Shown here: positions 37,221-45,950 of the stretch, piece after piece
Position numbering within the stretch: position 1 is the first letter of the stretch
How the letters are laid out: the number at the start of each line of letters is the position of its first letter
Assembly: GCA_900290245.1 (NCBI GenBank)
Contig: OKRB01000118.1
Location: forward strand, 1 to 64,000
DNA from: Candidatus Sulfuritelmatomonas gaucii
Lineage (GTDB): Bacteria; Acidobacteriota; Terriglobia; Terriglobales; Acidobacteriaceae
DNA length: 64,000 nucleotides
Direction of reading: 5' to 3'
Position numbers and translations under genes: made by a program
The notes under the pieces: generated by a model
Databases searched by the model: none
Told to the model about the DNA's origin: nothing
What the model saw: the letters and a program-made list of their open reading frames with translations, nothing else

Positions 37221-40200
37221 CAATCCTGACCTCCTTCGGCTCCGGCGTGGGCGCCAATTGGCTCTGACTGCCTCCCAGACGGGGCGCCGGGACCGCAGAT
37301 TGAGTCCATCGTGGTGCCTGCGCCGCCTCTCACGAAACGATGCGAAAGATATTCCACCACGGCAAACGTTACTGGAATAAAGATCAGGCCAAGGATGGTG
37401 GAGAGCGTCATGCCGCCTACGACCACGGTACCGAGGATCCGCCGGGAGGCAGCACCCGAGCCGCTCGCGGCCCACAATGGCAAGCAGCCGACGATGAACG
37501 CCAAAGCGGTCATCACGATCGGCCGAAAACGCAAGCGGGCAGCATCCAGCGCGGCATCGCAGATACTTTCGCCGCGTTCGTAGTTCATCTTTGCAAATTC
37601 GACGATCAGGATGGCGTTCTTGGCCGAGAGTCCAATGAGCATCACGAGCCCGATGGTCGCGAAGATGTCGTTTTCAAATCGCCGGGCATGCAATGCGAGA
37701 TACGCGCCCAGGATGGCGACAGGTGTACTAAGCAGAACGCTGAAGGGCAGGCTCCAGCTTTCATAAAGAGCCGCAAGAATCAGAAACACAAATATCAGTG
37801 ACAAACCGAACACGGCCCACGATGGGACGCCTTTCTCCGCTTGCTGTTCCTGGAAGGACATGCCGGAATAGTCAAACCCTGCGCCCGGTGGCATGGTCTC
37901 ATGGAAGACCTCTTCGAGCGCCTTCCGCACCTGGGCAGAACTGTATCCCGGCGCGCCTGTTATGTTCAGCTGCGCGGCGTTGAATTCATTGAATCGGTAG
38001 ATGAATTCGGGCCCCGTGGTCCGGCTGACATTGACAAGTGAGCTGAGCGGCACCTGGCTCCCGTTGGCGCTGCGCACGTAAAACTGGTCAATGTTTGCGA
38101 TGTTCGTTCGCGACGAGCCGTCAGCTTCAACGTATGTCTGCCACTGCCGGCCGAACCGGTTGAAGTAGTTCACGAGATATCCGCCCATGAAAGTCTGCAT
38201 GGTGGTGTAGATACTGCTCAGGTCCACCTGCTGTTGAAGAGCTTTCTCCTTGTCCACGTCGGCATAGAGTTGGGGCACCGCGGGTTGGTAGGACGGAATG
38301 GCTGCCGCAATCTCAGGGCGCTTGGAAATGGCTCCGAGAAACGTGAAGACATTCTTCGTCAGCGCCGCAGGATCGTCTGAACCCGAGCGGTCTTCGAGAA
38401 TCATCGTGACACCACCTGAAGTCCCAATGCCTGGAATGGAGGGCGGTGGAAACGCGAAGGCAATGCCGTCCGGGTTTTCTGCAAGTTGCTTTTGCAGATT
38501 GCTCTGGATGTACTCGAGTTGCTGATCCTTGCTTTTGCGGACAGCCCACGGTTTGAGGCCTACAAAGAAGAATCCCGAGTTGGTGCTCTGCACCTGGGTT
38601 AGTAGCGAGAAGTCGTTGACCGCGATGACTCCTTCGATGCCGGGAGTCTTCAACAGCGCGGCGGTGATCTTCTGCTCCGCGGCATCGGTACGTTGCGCCG
38701 ATGCGCCGTCGGGCAATTGCAGCGCAAGAAACATATAGCCCTGATCCTCAGTCGGAATGAATCCTCCGGGAAGGCTGCTGCCCAGAAATACTGCGATTAC
38801 GCCAACCAAAATAAGGCCAAGCATGGCGAGGGATGATTTGTGAATGAGAATGCGAGAGGTATTCACAAAGCTATCCGTAGTGCGCCCGAAGAGCTTGTTA
38901 AATTGGCCAAATCCCCTGGCGAGCAAGCTCTTCTTGCGGGGTCCCTCTCTTGGTTTCAGAAGGAGCGAGGACAAGGCCGGTGAGAGTGTGAGCGCGTTGA
39001 ATGCCGAGATCAGAACTGAAATCGCAATGGTGACAGCAAATTGCTGATACATGCGCCCGGTGATTCCTGGAATAGCGGCAGTCGGGATGAAGACGGCTGC
39101 AAGGATGAGCGCGATGGCAACTACCGGTCCTCCCACCTCCTGCATTGCTTTTTCGGTTGCCGACTTCGGGTCCATACCCTCGTCGATGTGGTGTTCCACG
39201 GCTTCCACAACAATGATGGCGTCGTCAACAACCAGGCCAATGGCAAGAACAAGACCGAAGAGAGATAGCGTGTTGATCGAAAATCCGAGCGCAGGAAAGA
39301 TGATGAATGTTCCGATGAGCGAGACAGGGACCGCGAGCAAAGGAATCAGCGTAGGCCGCCAGCCTTGCAGAAAGATGAAGACGACGAGGACTACGAGACC
39401 AAGAGCCTCAAAGAGCGTCAGCAATATCTCGTGGATGCCGGAGGTGACTGCCTTTGTGGTGTCCAGCGGCACGCTGTAAGAGATGCTTGGCGGAAACGTT
39501 GCTGAGAGTTCCTTCATGCGCTGGTTTACTGCCCTCGCGGTTTCGACAGCGTTGGAGCCGGGGAGCTGATAAATTGCCATCACTCCAGAAGGAGCTTGGT
39601 TATAGCGAGCCGATACTCCGTATGCTTGGTCTCCAAGCTCGATGCGGGCAACGTCGCGAAGATGCAGGATCGAGCCGTCAGGGTTCGCTCGGAGAATAAT
39701 GTTGCCAAATTCTTCAGGCTTCACCAGGCGTTCCTGGGTGCGGACGGTATAGGTGAACTGCTGGCCCTTCGGAATCGGCTCGCCGCCAATCTGCCCGGCG
39801 GGGTTCACATTGTTCTGGGTCTGGATCGCTTGTATCACCTCGGTTGCAGTGACACCGAGCTTGGCGAGTTTGTCGGGCTCAACCCATACCCGGAGCGCAT
39901 ATTGGCCGCCGAAAACCTGCACACGCGACACTCCCTTTACGCGAGCAAGCTGGTCCTGAAGGTTGATGATGGCGTAATTGGTTAGAAAGTCCTGGCTCAA
40001 TTGGCCGGTCGGCGAGTTGATGGCGACAAGCATGAGTGGTGAGGTCAGGGCCTTCTGCACCGTGAGACCGGCGGCAGTAACCTGTGCCGGCAGTTGCGAC
40101 TGTGCCTGATCTACGCGCAACTGGGCGAGAACCTGATCGATATTTGGATTCGTCTTGACATCAAAATCCACGAAGATCTGAGCCGCGCCGTTATTGGCGC

Positions 40201-40444
40201 TGACGGAGTCCATGTAGATCATGTTGTCCACGCCATTCATTTGCTGCTCTAACGGCGTAGACACCGCCTGACTGACCGTTTTTGCATCGGCGCCAGGGTA
40301 GGTGGCGGTGACCAGAATCTCAGGCGGAACGATGTCTGGATACTGCGAAATTGGTAGCGTGAACAACGAAACCAAGCCCACCACCACTGTAATGATGGCG
40401 ATGACAATGGCGACAATGGGGCGGCGTATGAAGAATTTCGACAT
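37220..40444 (-). CDS. RND efflux permease, HAE1 (AcrB-like) type
   Basis: 1,074 residues with twelve transmembrane helices in the usual 1+5/1+5 arrangement. Recognisable blocks: 'SKFFIRRPIVAIVIAIITVV' at the start, 'GALTSPLMLV'-type porter loops, the TM4 'GLVLAIGLVVDDAIIVVEAVEHH' with the two proton-relay Asp residues, and 'GLVMLIGLSAKNAILIVEFAK' in TM10. This is the proton-driven drug/hydrophobic-compound transporter of the pump. It begins three bases after the adaptor gene and overlaps the outer-membrane factor by one base, forming one operon. Substrate is unknown. Confidence 0.95.
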   Translation of the reverse strand: MSKFFIRRPIVAIVIAIITVVVGLVSLFTLPISQYPDIVPPEILVTATYPGADAKTVSQAVSTPLEQQMNGVDNMIYMDSVSANNGAAQIFVDFDVKTNPNIDQVLAQLRVDQAQSQLPAQVTAAGLTVQKALTSPLMLVAINSPTGQLSQDFLTNYAIINLQDQLARVKGVSRVQVFGGQYALRVWVEPDKLAKLGVTATEVIQAIQTQNNVNPAGQIGGEPIPKGQQFTYTVRTQERLVKPEEFGNIILRANPDGSILHLRDVARIELGDQAYGVSARYNQAPSGVMAIYQLPGSNAVETARAVNQRMKELSATFPPSISYSVPLDTTKAVTSGIHEILLTLFEALGLVVLVVFIFLQGWRPTLIPLLAVPVSLIGTFIIFPALGFSINTLSLFGLVLAIGLVVDDAIIVVEAVEHHIDEGMDPKSATEKAMQEVGGPVVAIALILAAVFIPTAAIPGITGRMYQQFAVTIAISVLISAFNALTLSPALSSLLLKPREGPRKKSLLARGFGQFNKLFGRTTDSFVNTSRILIHKSSLAMLGLILVGVIAVFLGSSLPGGFIPTEDQGYMFLALQLPDGASAQRTDAAEQKITAALLKTPGIEGVIAVNDFSLLTQVQSTNSGFFFVGLKPWAVRKSKDQQLEYIQSNLQKQLAENPDGIAFAFPPPSIPGIGTSGGVTMILEDRSGSDDPAALTKNVFTFLGAISKRPEIAAAIPSYQPAVPQLYADVDKEKALQQQVDLSSIYTTMQTFMGGYLVNYFNRFGRQWQTYVEADGSSRTNIANIDQFYVRSANGSQVPLSSLVNVSRTTGPEFIYRFNEFNAAQLNITGAPGYSSAQVRKALEEVFHETMPPGAGFDYSGMSFQEQQAEKGVPSWAVFGLSLIFVFLILAALYESWSLPFSVLLSTPVAILGAYLALHARRFENDIFATIGLVMLIGLSAKNAILIVEFAKMNYERGESICDAALDAARLRFRPIVMTALAFIVGCLPLWAASGSGAASRRILGTVVVGGMTLSTILGLIFIPVTFAVVEYLSHRFVRGGAGTTMDSICGPGAPSGRQSEPIGAHAGAEGGQD

Positions 40445-40447
40445 CCG

Positions 40448-41665
40448 TTATCTCCCGTCGGCTTGCATTGGCTTCGAGACGGAGGCACTTTGTCCTGAGA
40501 TTTCCGGCGTGACCGGCTCTCCTTCGCGAAGTTTCTGCACGTTGTCGGTGATGACCAGGGACCCGCCGCTAAGACCACTTTCCACCACCCAGTTGTTACC
40601 GAACTGTGGACCGAGCGTCACGTTATTTGCGTGAACTGTATTGTTTGCCGCAATGGTAAACACCTGTTCCTGGCCCTGGAATTCATTTACTGCCGCCTGC
40701 GGAACAAGGATCGCGTTGTGAAGAACCTCGGTCGCTGCCTTCACTCTGCCGAACTGCCCGGGACGAAGAATGTTTCCCGGATTTGGGAAAGCCGCGGCGA
40801 TTCGAATCGCGCCGGTTTGCGAATCCAGCTGCCGATCTACAAAAACCACGTGCCCTTTTTGTGGATAGACTTCGCCATCTGAAAGCGTCAGAGTCAGCGG
40901 AATCTTTGATGCGCCGTGAAGAAGGTCGCTGCCACCCGTGTCTGCCTGTTTCGTTAATGCGAGATACTCGCTGTCGGAGATTGAAAAATAGACCTTGATT
41001 GGATTGAGTTGCGAAACCGACGTCAGAACGGACTGGGTGCTCACGAGATTCCCCACCTGTGTCGTAGCCTGGCCCGCTACTCCCGTTATCAACGAACGAA
41101 CCTTGGTGAACCCAAGATTCAAGTTCGCCGTCGCAACTGCGGCCTCTGCAGTCCTTACGGCAGCTTCTGCCTGCGCTTTCTGCTGGATTTCGTTATCCAG
41201 CTGGCTTTGGGCAATCGCGTGCGCTTGCGCCAGCGGGGTGTCACGGTTCACGTTGATTTGTGCGAGAGCGAGTTGCGCCTGTGCCTGGCCCAATTGACCC
41301 TGCGCCTGTTGAAGGGCCGCCTCAAACGGGCGAGGATCGATTTCGAACAAGACTTGCCCCTCTTGGACCTGCGAACCTTCGCGATAATCCTGGCGAATAA
41401 GATACCCGTTCGCCTGGGGCTGAATCTGCGCGTTAACGTATCCATCAAGTGTGCCAACCCATTCGCCCGTTATGGGCACATCACTTTGTGCAGCGCTCAC
41501 GACCGTGACCTTCATCGGTGGGCGGGCGCCGGTGGATGCAGCATTTACATGGCTTTCGCATCCGGAGAGCATTGCGCCGCCAAGCACCATTGCTCCAGTA
41601 GAGACCGCGAGAAGTGCGTAATAGCGGGGCAAAGTCGCAGTTCTCCTCTCGTGTCGCACAGTCAT
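40448..41665 (-). CDS. RND efflux periplasmic adaptor lipoprotein
   Basis: 405 residues. An N-terminal signal carries the lipobox 'LSGC' (Cys near 35). Typical adaptor blocks follow: 'VPITGEWVGTLDGYVNAQIQPQANGYL', 'GSQVQEGQVLFEIDPRPFEAALQQAQ', a helical hairpin, the 'LTSVSQLNPIKVYFSI' barrel and 'NILRPGQFGRVKA'. It links permease and outer-membrane channel and is first in the operon. GGAG lies eight bases upstream of the ATG. No dedicated regulator gene is adjacent. Confidence 0.94.
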   Translation of the reverse strand: MTVRHERRTATLPRYYALLAVSTGAMVLGGAMLSGCESHVNAASTGARPPMKVTVVSAAQSDVPITGEWVGTLDGYVNAQIQPQANGYLIRQDYREGSQVQEGQVLFEIDPRPFEAALQQAQGQLGQAQAQLALAQINVNRDTPLAQAHAIAQSQLDNEIQQKAQAEAAVRTAEAAVATANLNLGFTKVRSLITGVAGQATTQVGNLVSTQSVLTSVSQLNPIKVYFSISDSEYLALTKQADTGGSDLLHGASKIPLTLTLSDGEVYPQKGHVVFVDRQLDSQTGAIRIAAAFPNPGNILRPGQFGRVKAATEVLHNAILVPQAAVNEFQGQEQVFTIAANNTVHANNVTLGPQFGNNWVVESGLSGGSLVITDNVQKLREGEPVTPEISGQSASVSKPMQADGR

Positions 41666-41870
41666 ATTGAATTCTCCGTTAGAGATTTGAAATGTGAAAT
41701 GGACTTTACGACGCGGTCGTTCGCGCCACGTATAATCGCATACTTGTCCAACTTTGATGAACCGGAATCGAGCGAGGATTCACAAACTCAAAATAGCTGC
41801 GCCTTGCAACCGAAACGGGCTGCTGCCGGCGCGCTTCATGACCTTGCGACACCAGAGCTTCCAATGACCT

Positions 41871-42038
41871 CTACCAGCTCTTCTTAATCAATGTGTCAAC
41901 CGCAAAGCCGCCGTTTGGATCGCGCGTCGCGCTGACGGCGACACGCGGCGAGATCTGATACTGCCCCTGAAATGTCTGTCCCTGGGTTGAAGCCACATTG
42001 GTCGAAAAGGTGACAAACAGATTTCCCGTGATGGTATT
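41871..42038 (-). pseudogene. TamB C-terminal stub
   Basis: Reading the minus strand from about 42038 gives 'NTITGNLFVTFSTNVASTQG', then 'QYQISPRVAVSATRDPNGGF', ending 'KKSW' and TAG at 41871. This is the C-terminal tail expected of translocation/assembly module TamB (DUF490). There is no start codon, and upstream of 42038 the frame becomes nonsense exactly where a truncated YihY gene begins on the other strand. Confidence 0.65.
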
Positions 42039-42280
42039 CTCCAGGCACCGTCCTCGGCATCACTGGATGGCTCATTATCTCGCTCGGATTCCGCATCTAC
42101 CTTCATTTCTTTAATACCTACACACTCACATATGGATCATTGGGTGCGGAGATCCTATTGCTTATGTGGTTCTATATCAGCGGTTTTATGCTCGTGCTAG
42201 GCACCGAGATCGACTCAAGAATCTACGAGGCCGCTGCTCAGGCGGGGGCGGCATCGATGGCGGCGAGAGATACTGCTTAG
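42032..42280 (+). pseudogene. YihY/BrkB family membrane protein, C-terminal stub
   Basis: After an in-frame TGA at 42029, the plus frame reads about 80 codons: 'PGTVLGITGWLIISLGFRIY', 'LHFFNTYTLTYGSLGAEILL', 'LMWFYISGFMLVLGTEIDSR' and a short Ala-rich tail to TAG at 42278. The 'YGSLGA...LLMWFY.SG...LGTEI' pattern is the conserved last part of YihY/BrkB membrane proteins. The first two-thirds of the gene is missing; homology begins at about 42041, abutting the TamB stub. Confidence 0.7.
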
Positions 42281-42431
42281 GATTTGCATCAGACTGTGTG
42301 AGTAGATTTGCGGGTGCAACGGCTCGAGGAAAGCGGCACACAGATTCGAGGCTTCCCGCGTCCTGCCTCGCCGAGTGTCAGGAAATCGCTGGGCGCGGAG
42401 TCCGGTCAATTTCACAAAAGGAGATGAGTGA

Positions 42432-42671
42432 ATGGCAACGAAAAAGAGGAGCATGAAGAAACCAACTGCCAAGAGAGCTACGAGGAAATCCTCGAAAAGA
42501 AAGTATGGCTCGGCCGCCGGTAAACAAGTGAAGAGGGAAATGCACGAGATGAAACGTGGCAAGCTGAAGAGTGGACGTAGTGGCAAAAAAGTGACGAGCC
42601 GTAAGCAAGCCATCGCAATCGGTCTTTCAGAAGCTCGTAAGAAGGGTGCGAAGGTTCCGAAGAAGAAATAG
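42432..42671 (+). CDS. small Lys/Arg-rich protein, DUF6496-like
   Basis: 79 residues, extremely basic. The N-terminal 24 residues are Lys/Arg/Ser/Ala-rich and histone-tail-like. They are followed by 'YGSAAGKQVKREMHEMKRGK', 'LKSGRSGKKVTSRKQAIAIG' and 'LSEARKKGAKVPKKK', the pattern of DUF6496 proteins. Nucleic-acid binding is likely from charge alone. AGGAG lies eight bases before the ATG. It is intact although flanked by gene remnants on both sides. Confidence 0.8.
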   Translation: MATKKRSMKKPTAKRATRKSSKRKYGSAAGKQVKREMHEMKRGKLKSGRSGKKVTSRKQAIAIGLSEARKKGAKVPKKK

Positions 42672-42689
42672 AAATCAGCACTGCGAAAA

Positions 42690-43033
42690 CACTATCGGAG
42701 AATTCTCGCTCGCATCGCCTTCTCGGGAAAGGGCGGCGACTGGGTCACTGTCGCATCTGGATTGGCGGCGAGAGCAAGCTATGTCGCCGTAACTGTTCTC
42801 TTCCATTACCTCGTCAAGCCCATAAACCGGACAGTTTCGCTCGTAGCGGCGCTCTTCAGTCTTGCGGGATGCGCCGATGGAGTCCTCACCCGCTTCACCT
42901 CCTCCCATTCCATATTCACAGTTTAATTTTCTTCGGAATCTACTGCCTTTTGATCGGTTTCCCGTTCCGGAGTTATCGTCGCCAATCCTTCCCGAACTTG
43001 GCTTGGCTCACTTTAAGACCGGGTTGGCGATAA
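42690..43033 (+). pseudogene. DUF4386-like membrane protein remnant
   Basis: With no start codon, one frame reads 'ASYVAVTVLFHYLVKPINRT', 'VSLVAALFSLAGCADGVLTR' and stops at a TAA near 42925. The next frame continues 'SLIFFGIYCLLIGFPFRSYR' and ends at a TAA at 43031. The order 'LLRPVNR..LLAALF' then 'IFFG.YCLLIG' is that of DUF4386 proteins, with a frameshift between the parts and both ends degraded. Judged by eye. Confidence 0.45.
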
Positions 43034-43087
43034 TCCGGGGGAATGGCTTTCCGAGCGAGTCACATTGCTAACGGACTTTCGTTGAGC

Positions 43088-43906
43088 CTATTTCGCCTGT
43101 TGCGCGGCAATCGGGCCCAGCAGGGGAATAGAAAACTCGCGGTGGTTGTACGCCTGATACATGGCATACAACCAGAGCGCGAACATGCCCAGAGAGATCA
43201 GCAGCCTTATGGGGAACGTGAGCAGCGCGATCCACCCGCTGAAATGGATGAGGATGCTGACCGCGACGCTCCACACCACGCTGAATGCGATACACGCAAC
43301 GCTGTAGACGATGGATTGCATGGCGTGAAAACGAACAAACCGGTCCTGCTTGTAGGGATCGAGCACAAGGAAGATGACCCCCGTAATCGGGCCCAGCAGA
43401 TACGAAAGCGCCGCGGCCTGGCTTGAACTCAGGCCGGAACTCGCAGAGGACGATGCGCCTTGTGCTGCCACGGGAGCAGCATTGACCGGTGCCCAGCCGG
43501 AGCTGGAGGAGTTTCCTGCGGCTACATTCGGCGCAGCGTTTGTCTGTACCCAGCCGGTGGCAGGCGCAGCGCCTGGAGGAGTAGCGGGAAGATCGACTCT
43601 CATGAAAGCTGTCCCGGGTGTTGCGTTCATCGGCGGTGGCGCAGGGGGTGCGCTGGGAACCGGTGTCCATCCAGTATTCGAAACAGAATTCGCGGCGGGA
43701 GCGGCTGAACCGCCGACCGGCGACGGCGCCGGGGTTGGAGCAGCGACCGAGGGCGTCGGCACGGGTGTCCAATGCGCACCAGCGGCGCTCGCCCCGAAGA
43801 CTTCCGGCGGCGGCGTGGGCGAAGCCGGAGCGACGACATTCCCGCAGCTTCCGCAGAACCTGGCTTCGGGCGATATGGCTTGACCGCAGTTTGGACATGA
43901 TGCCAT
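43088..43906 (-). CDS. zinc-ribbon protein with DUF4870-like membrane domain
   Basis: 272 residues from ATG 43906 (AGGAGAG six bases upstream). An N-terminal zinc ribbon has two CxxC knuckles ('CPNCGQAISPEARFCGSCG', Cys 4/7/18/21). A 140-residue Pro/Ala/Ser-rich linker follows, then three membrane segments in a DUF4870/Tic20-like domain ('AALSYLLGPITGVIFLVLDPYKQDRFVRFHAMQS', then two more helices). The function of DUF4870 proteins is not known. It is the last gene of a minus-strand run of envelope proteins and shares the zinc-ribbon head with the OmpA-like protein 100 bases upstream. Confidence 0.8.
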   Translation of the reverse strand: MASCPNCGQAISPEARFCGSCGNVVAPASPTPPPEVFGASAAGAHWTPVPTPSVAAPTPAPSPVGGSAAPAANSVSNTGWTPVPSAPPAPPPMNATPGTAFMRVDLPATPPGAAPATGWVQTNAAPNVAAGNSSSSGWAPVNAAPVAAQGASSSASSGLSSSQAAALSYLLGPITGVIFLVLDPYKQDRFVRFHAMQSIVYSVACIAFSVVWSVAVSILIHFSGWIALLTFPIRLLISLGMFALWLYAMYQAYNHREFSIPLLGPIAAQQAK

Positions 43907-44006
43907 GACAGTCTCTCCTTCTTTTTTCACTACACATTGGTCCATCGCTGCTAACTTTTTGCGGCGTGCGTTGAGCGCGATCGCGCGACCACCGTGGAGG
44001 CCGCAA

Positions 44007-45794
44007 TCAATCGCGCACCAACTCGACGCGTCGATTCAGGGCCCGCCCTTCGGGTGTGTCGTTTGTCGCTTTGGGCTGGGTTGCGCCAAATCCTTTCGCC
44101 GTCAGGCGATCGGAAGCGATGCCATACCCGGAGACAAGGGATGCCATAACCCCCTGCGCCCGCTGGTCCGAGAGGTTCAGGTTATAAGCATCGCCGCCGA
44201 CGTTGTCGGTATAGCCTTCAATTTGAAGTTTCCAGTTCGGATTGTCTTTGAGCGCCTGAGCGATTTCTTTCAGTACCGGAGCGGATTCCGGCCGGGGCGT
44301 GCCCTTGTCGAAGTCAAAGTAGATGCCGTAAATCTCCGCGCGTCCCGTTTGGGCAAGCTGCTGCTCAACTTCTTTTTTCTCGGGGAAGGTGATTTTCACG
44401 TACGTTACGTGGAACGGCGAGTTGAGGACTTTCAGGTTGAGGACAAGCGGATTGGCGATGTCGTCGAGCACCCAGAGTTCGAACGTCTGAGTTCCAAGGG
44501 TTCCCTTGACATGGAGAGTGGGCAGGTCCTTCTTCTCTCCGTTCACAATAATCGAGTAAGGAACGTCGCTTGTCTCAACACGCGAAAGCGTACCCTTACC
44601 GAAAGAGCTCAAGTCGTAACCCCCGGCCGGGTCGTTATTCGCTTCGTAGAAGGTGAGCGTAGCCGGACGACCGGCCTTGATGTCGGAAAAAACGGCGCGA
44701 GACATGGTGAACATGGTTGCGCCTGGAATCGTATTCGGTGTCGACGTACCGAACGCCGCTTCGTATTCGCGCGCGTTCAACAGGTCGGCCGTACAGAGGT
44801 TTCGCACACTTGGCGCAGTATTGCCCACCAATCGCTTTCCCATCACCTGAATTGAATTGCCGGCGATGGAATTGACAGTCGTGAGTATCTCAACATCCGG
44901 CTGGTCTGCGCGGGGGGTCCAGACATCGGTGAGCGTCAGGCCAACTTCGAGTGGAATGGAAGCTGACGAAGTATCTTTCAAGTAAGAGACGAGTGCCTTC
45001 TGATTCGCGGGGGGACAAGTCCTGGCAGGACGCTTCTCTACGTCGGTGCCAGCTGCGCCCTGCAAGCTATGACCGAGGGATGCAAGCAGCTTCGCCAAAT
45101 CGGGGGAACTTCCCGATTGCCCCTGCCCGAGTGCCTGAAGGATTTTTCCCAGGTCCTGACCGCTTCCCGACTGGCCCTGGCCCGCCTGGCTGAGTGCTCC
45201 GAGAAGCTTTCCCAGGTCCGGGCTGCTTCCGGGTTGGCCCTGACCGCTGGCTCCCGTAGTCGCCTGGGCGAGGGCTTTTTTGTATGACTGCTCCAACTGC
45301 TCCGCTTTTTTCTTGATCCTGTAGCCGATATAAATGCCAGCTCCCACCACGCCGCCCACGATCAAGAAAAAGACGACCATGACGGAAATCAAGATCTTGG
45401 CGACGGTGTGCTTGTTTTTCTGCGGCTGAATGGGAGCCGAAGGCATGACAGCGACGGCGGGAGTGAATGACGATGTTGCAGCCGAACCGGCTGCGCCGCT
45501 CCCCATATTTGGGAGGGGGACGGGTTGAAAGCCCGATGCTGCCGCGACGGTACCGTCCTGGCCGCTAGGTTGATTTGCTGCCGCAGAACCGGCATCCGGA
45601 GGGGCTGCCGGCTCAACGCGATTCCCGCAAGCTTCGCAAAACCGCAGATCCGGTTTGAGCTCGGCGCCACACTTCCCGCAGAAGTGCTTTTCGACAACGG
45701 GCGCCTCAGCCTGACTGCGCCGCGCGCCACACCTGGTGCAGAACACTTCATGCTCGCCCAGCGCCGCGCCACATTGATTGCAAGAACCAGCCAT
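44007..45794 (-). CDS. zinc-ribbon OmpA-family protein
   Basis: 595 residues from ATG 45794 (GGAGAG six bases upstream). It starts with two zinc ribbons ('CNQCGAALGEHEVFCTRCGARR' and 'FCGKCGAELKPDLRFCEACGNR'), then a Pro/Ala-rich linker, one transmembrane helix ('ILISVMVVFFLIVGGVVGAGIYIGY', about 128-152), Gly/Gln/Ser repeats, a large soluble domain, and a C-terminal OmpA peptidoglycan-binding domain ('IYFDFDKGTPRPESAPVLKEIAQAL', 'IEGYTDNVGGDAYNLNLSDQRAQGV', 'GFGATQP', 'ALNRRVELV'). A cytoplasmic zinc ribbon linked across the inner membrane to a peptidoglycan-binding domain is an unusual design. Confidence 0.85.
   Translation of the reverse strand: MAGSCNQCGAALGEHEVFCTRCGARRSQAEAPVVEKHFCGKCGAELKPDLRFCEACGNRVEPAAPPDAGSAAANQPSGQDGTVAAASGFQPVPLPNMGSGAAGSAATSSFTPAVAVMPSAPIQPQKNKHTVAKILISVMVVFFLIVGGVVGAGIYIGYRIKKKAEQLEQSYKKALAQATTGASGQGQPGSSPDLGKLLGALSQAGQGQSGSGQDLGKILQALGQGQSGSSPDLAKLLASLGHSLQGAAGTDVEKRPARTCPPANQKALVSYLKDTSSASIPLEVGLTLTDVWTPRADQPDVEILTTVNSIAGNSIQVMGKRLVGNTAPSVRNLCTADLLNAREYEAAFGTSTPNTIPGATMFTMSRAVFSDIKAGRPATLTFYEANNDPAGGYDLSSFGKGTLSRVETSDVPYSIIVNGEKKDLPTLHVKGTLGTQTFELWVLDDIANPLVLNLKVLNSPFHVTYVKITFPEKKEVEQQLAQTGRAEIYGIYFDFDKGTPRPESAPVLKEIAQALKDNPNWKLQIEGYTDNVGGDAYNLNLSDQRAQGVMASLVSGYGIASDRLTAKGFGATQPKATNDTPEGRALNRRVELVRD
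45070..45250 (-). repeat. in-frame tandem repeat in the zinc-ribbon OmpA gene
   Basis: Three imperfect copies of a unit of about 20 codons of the form 'GQGQSGSSPDLGKLLGALSQ' (variants 'GSGQDLGKILQAL' and 'SSPDLAKLLASL'). The repeats sit just after the transmembrane helix. Copy number could vary between strains. Confidence 0.65.
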
Positions 45795-45950
45795 CGTAAT
45801 CTCTCCTGCTTCACTCGTCATTTCTGAATCGTTTGCCCGCAAATCGCCGAGCCAGGCCCCGCGAACGCGCAGTTTTTCGTGCAGAGGTGAACCGCTGCCG
45901 GCTTCGCCCGTGAATGGAGCACGGAATTCGCAGGCCTTGGTCCAGAGGAA

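Noticed and set aside
37221-37475. N-terminal extension of the outer-membrane efflux protein
   Set aside because: Arg-rich shadow of the permease; ATG 37220 is followed by a proper lipoprotein signal and preceded by GGAGG.
41009-41887. 292-codon plus-strand open frame opposite the efflux adaptor
   Set aside because: Shadow of the adaptor gene; no recognisable protein features.
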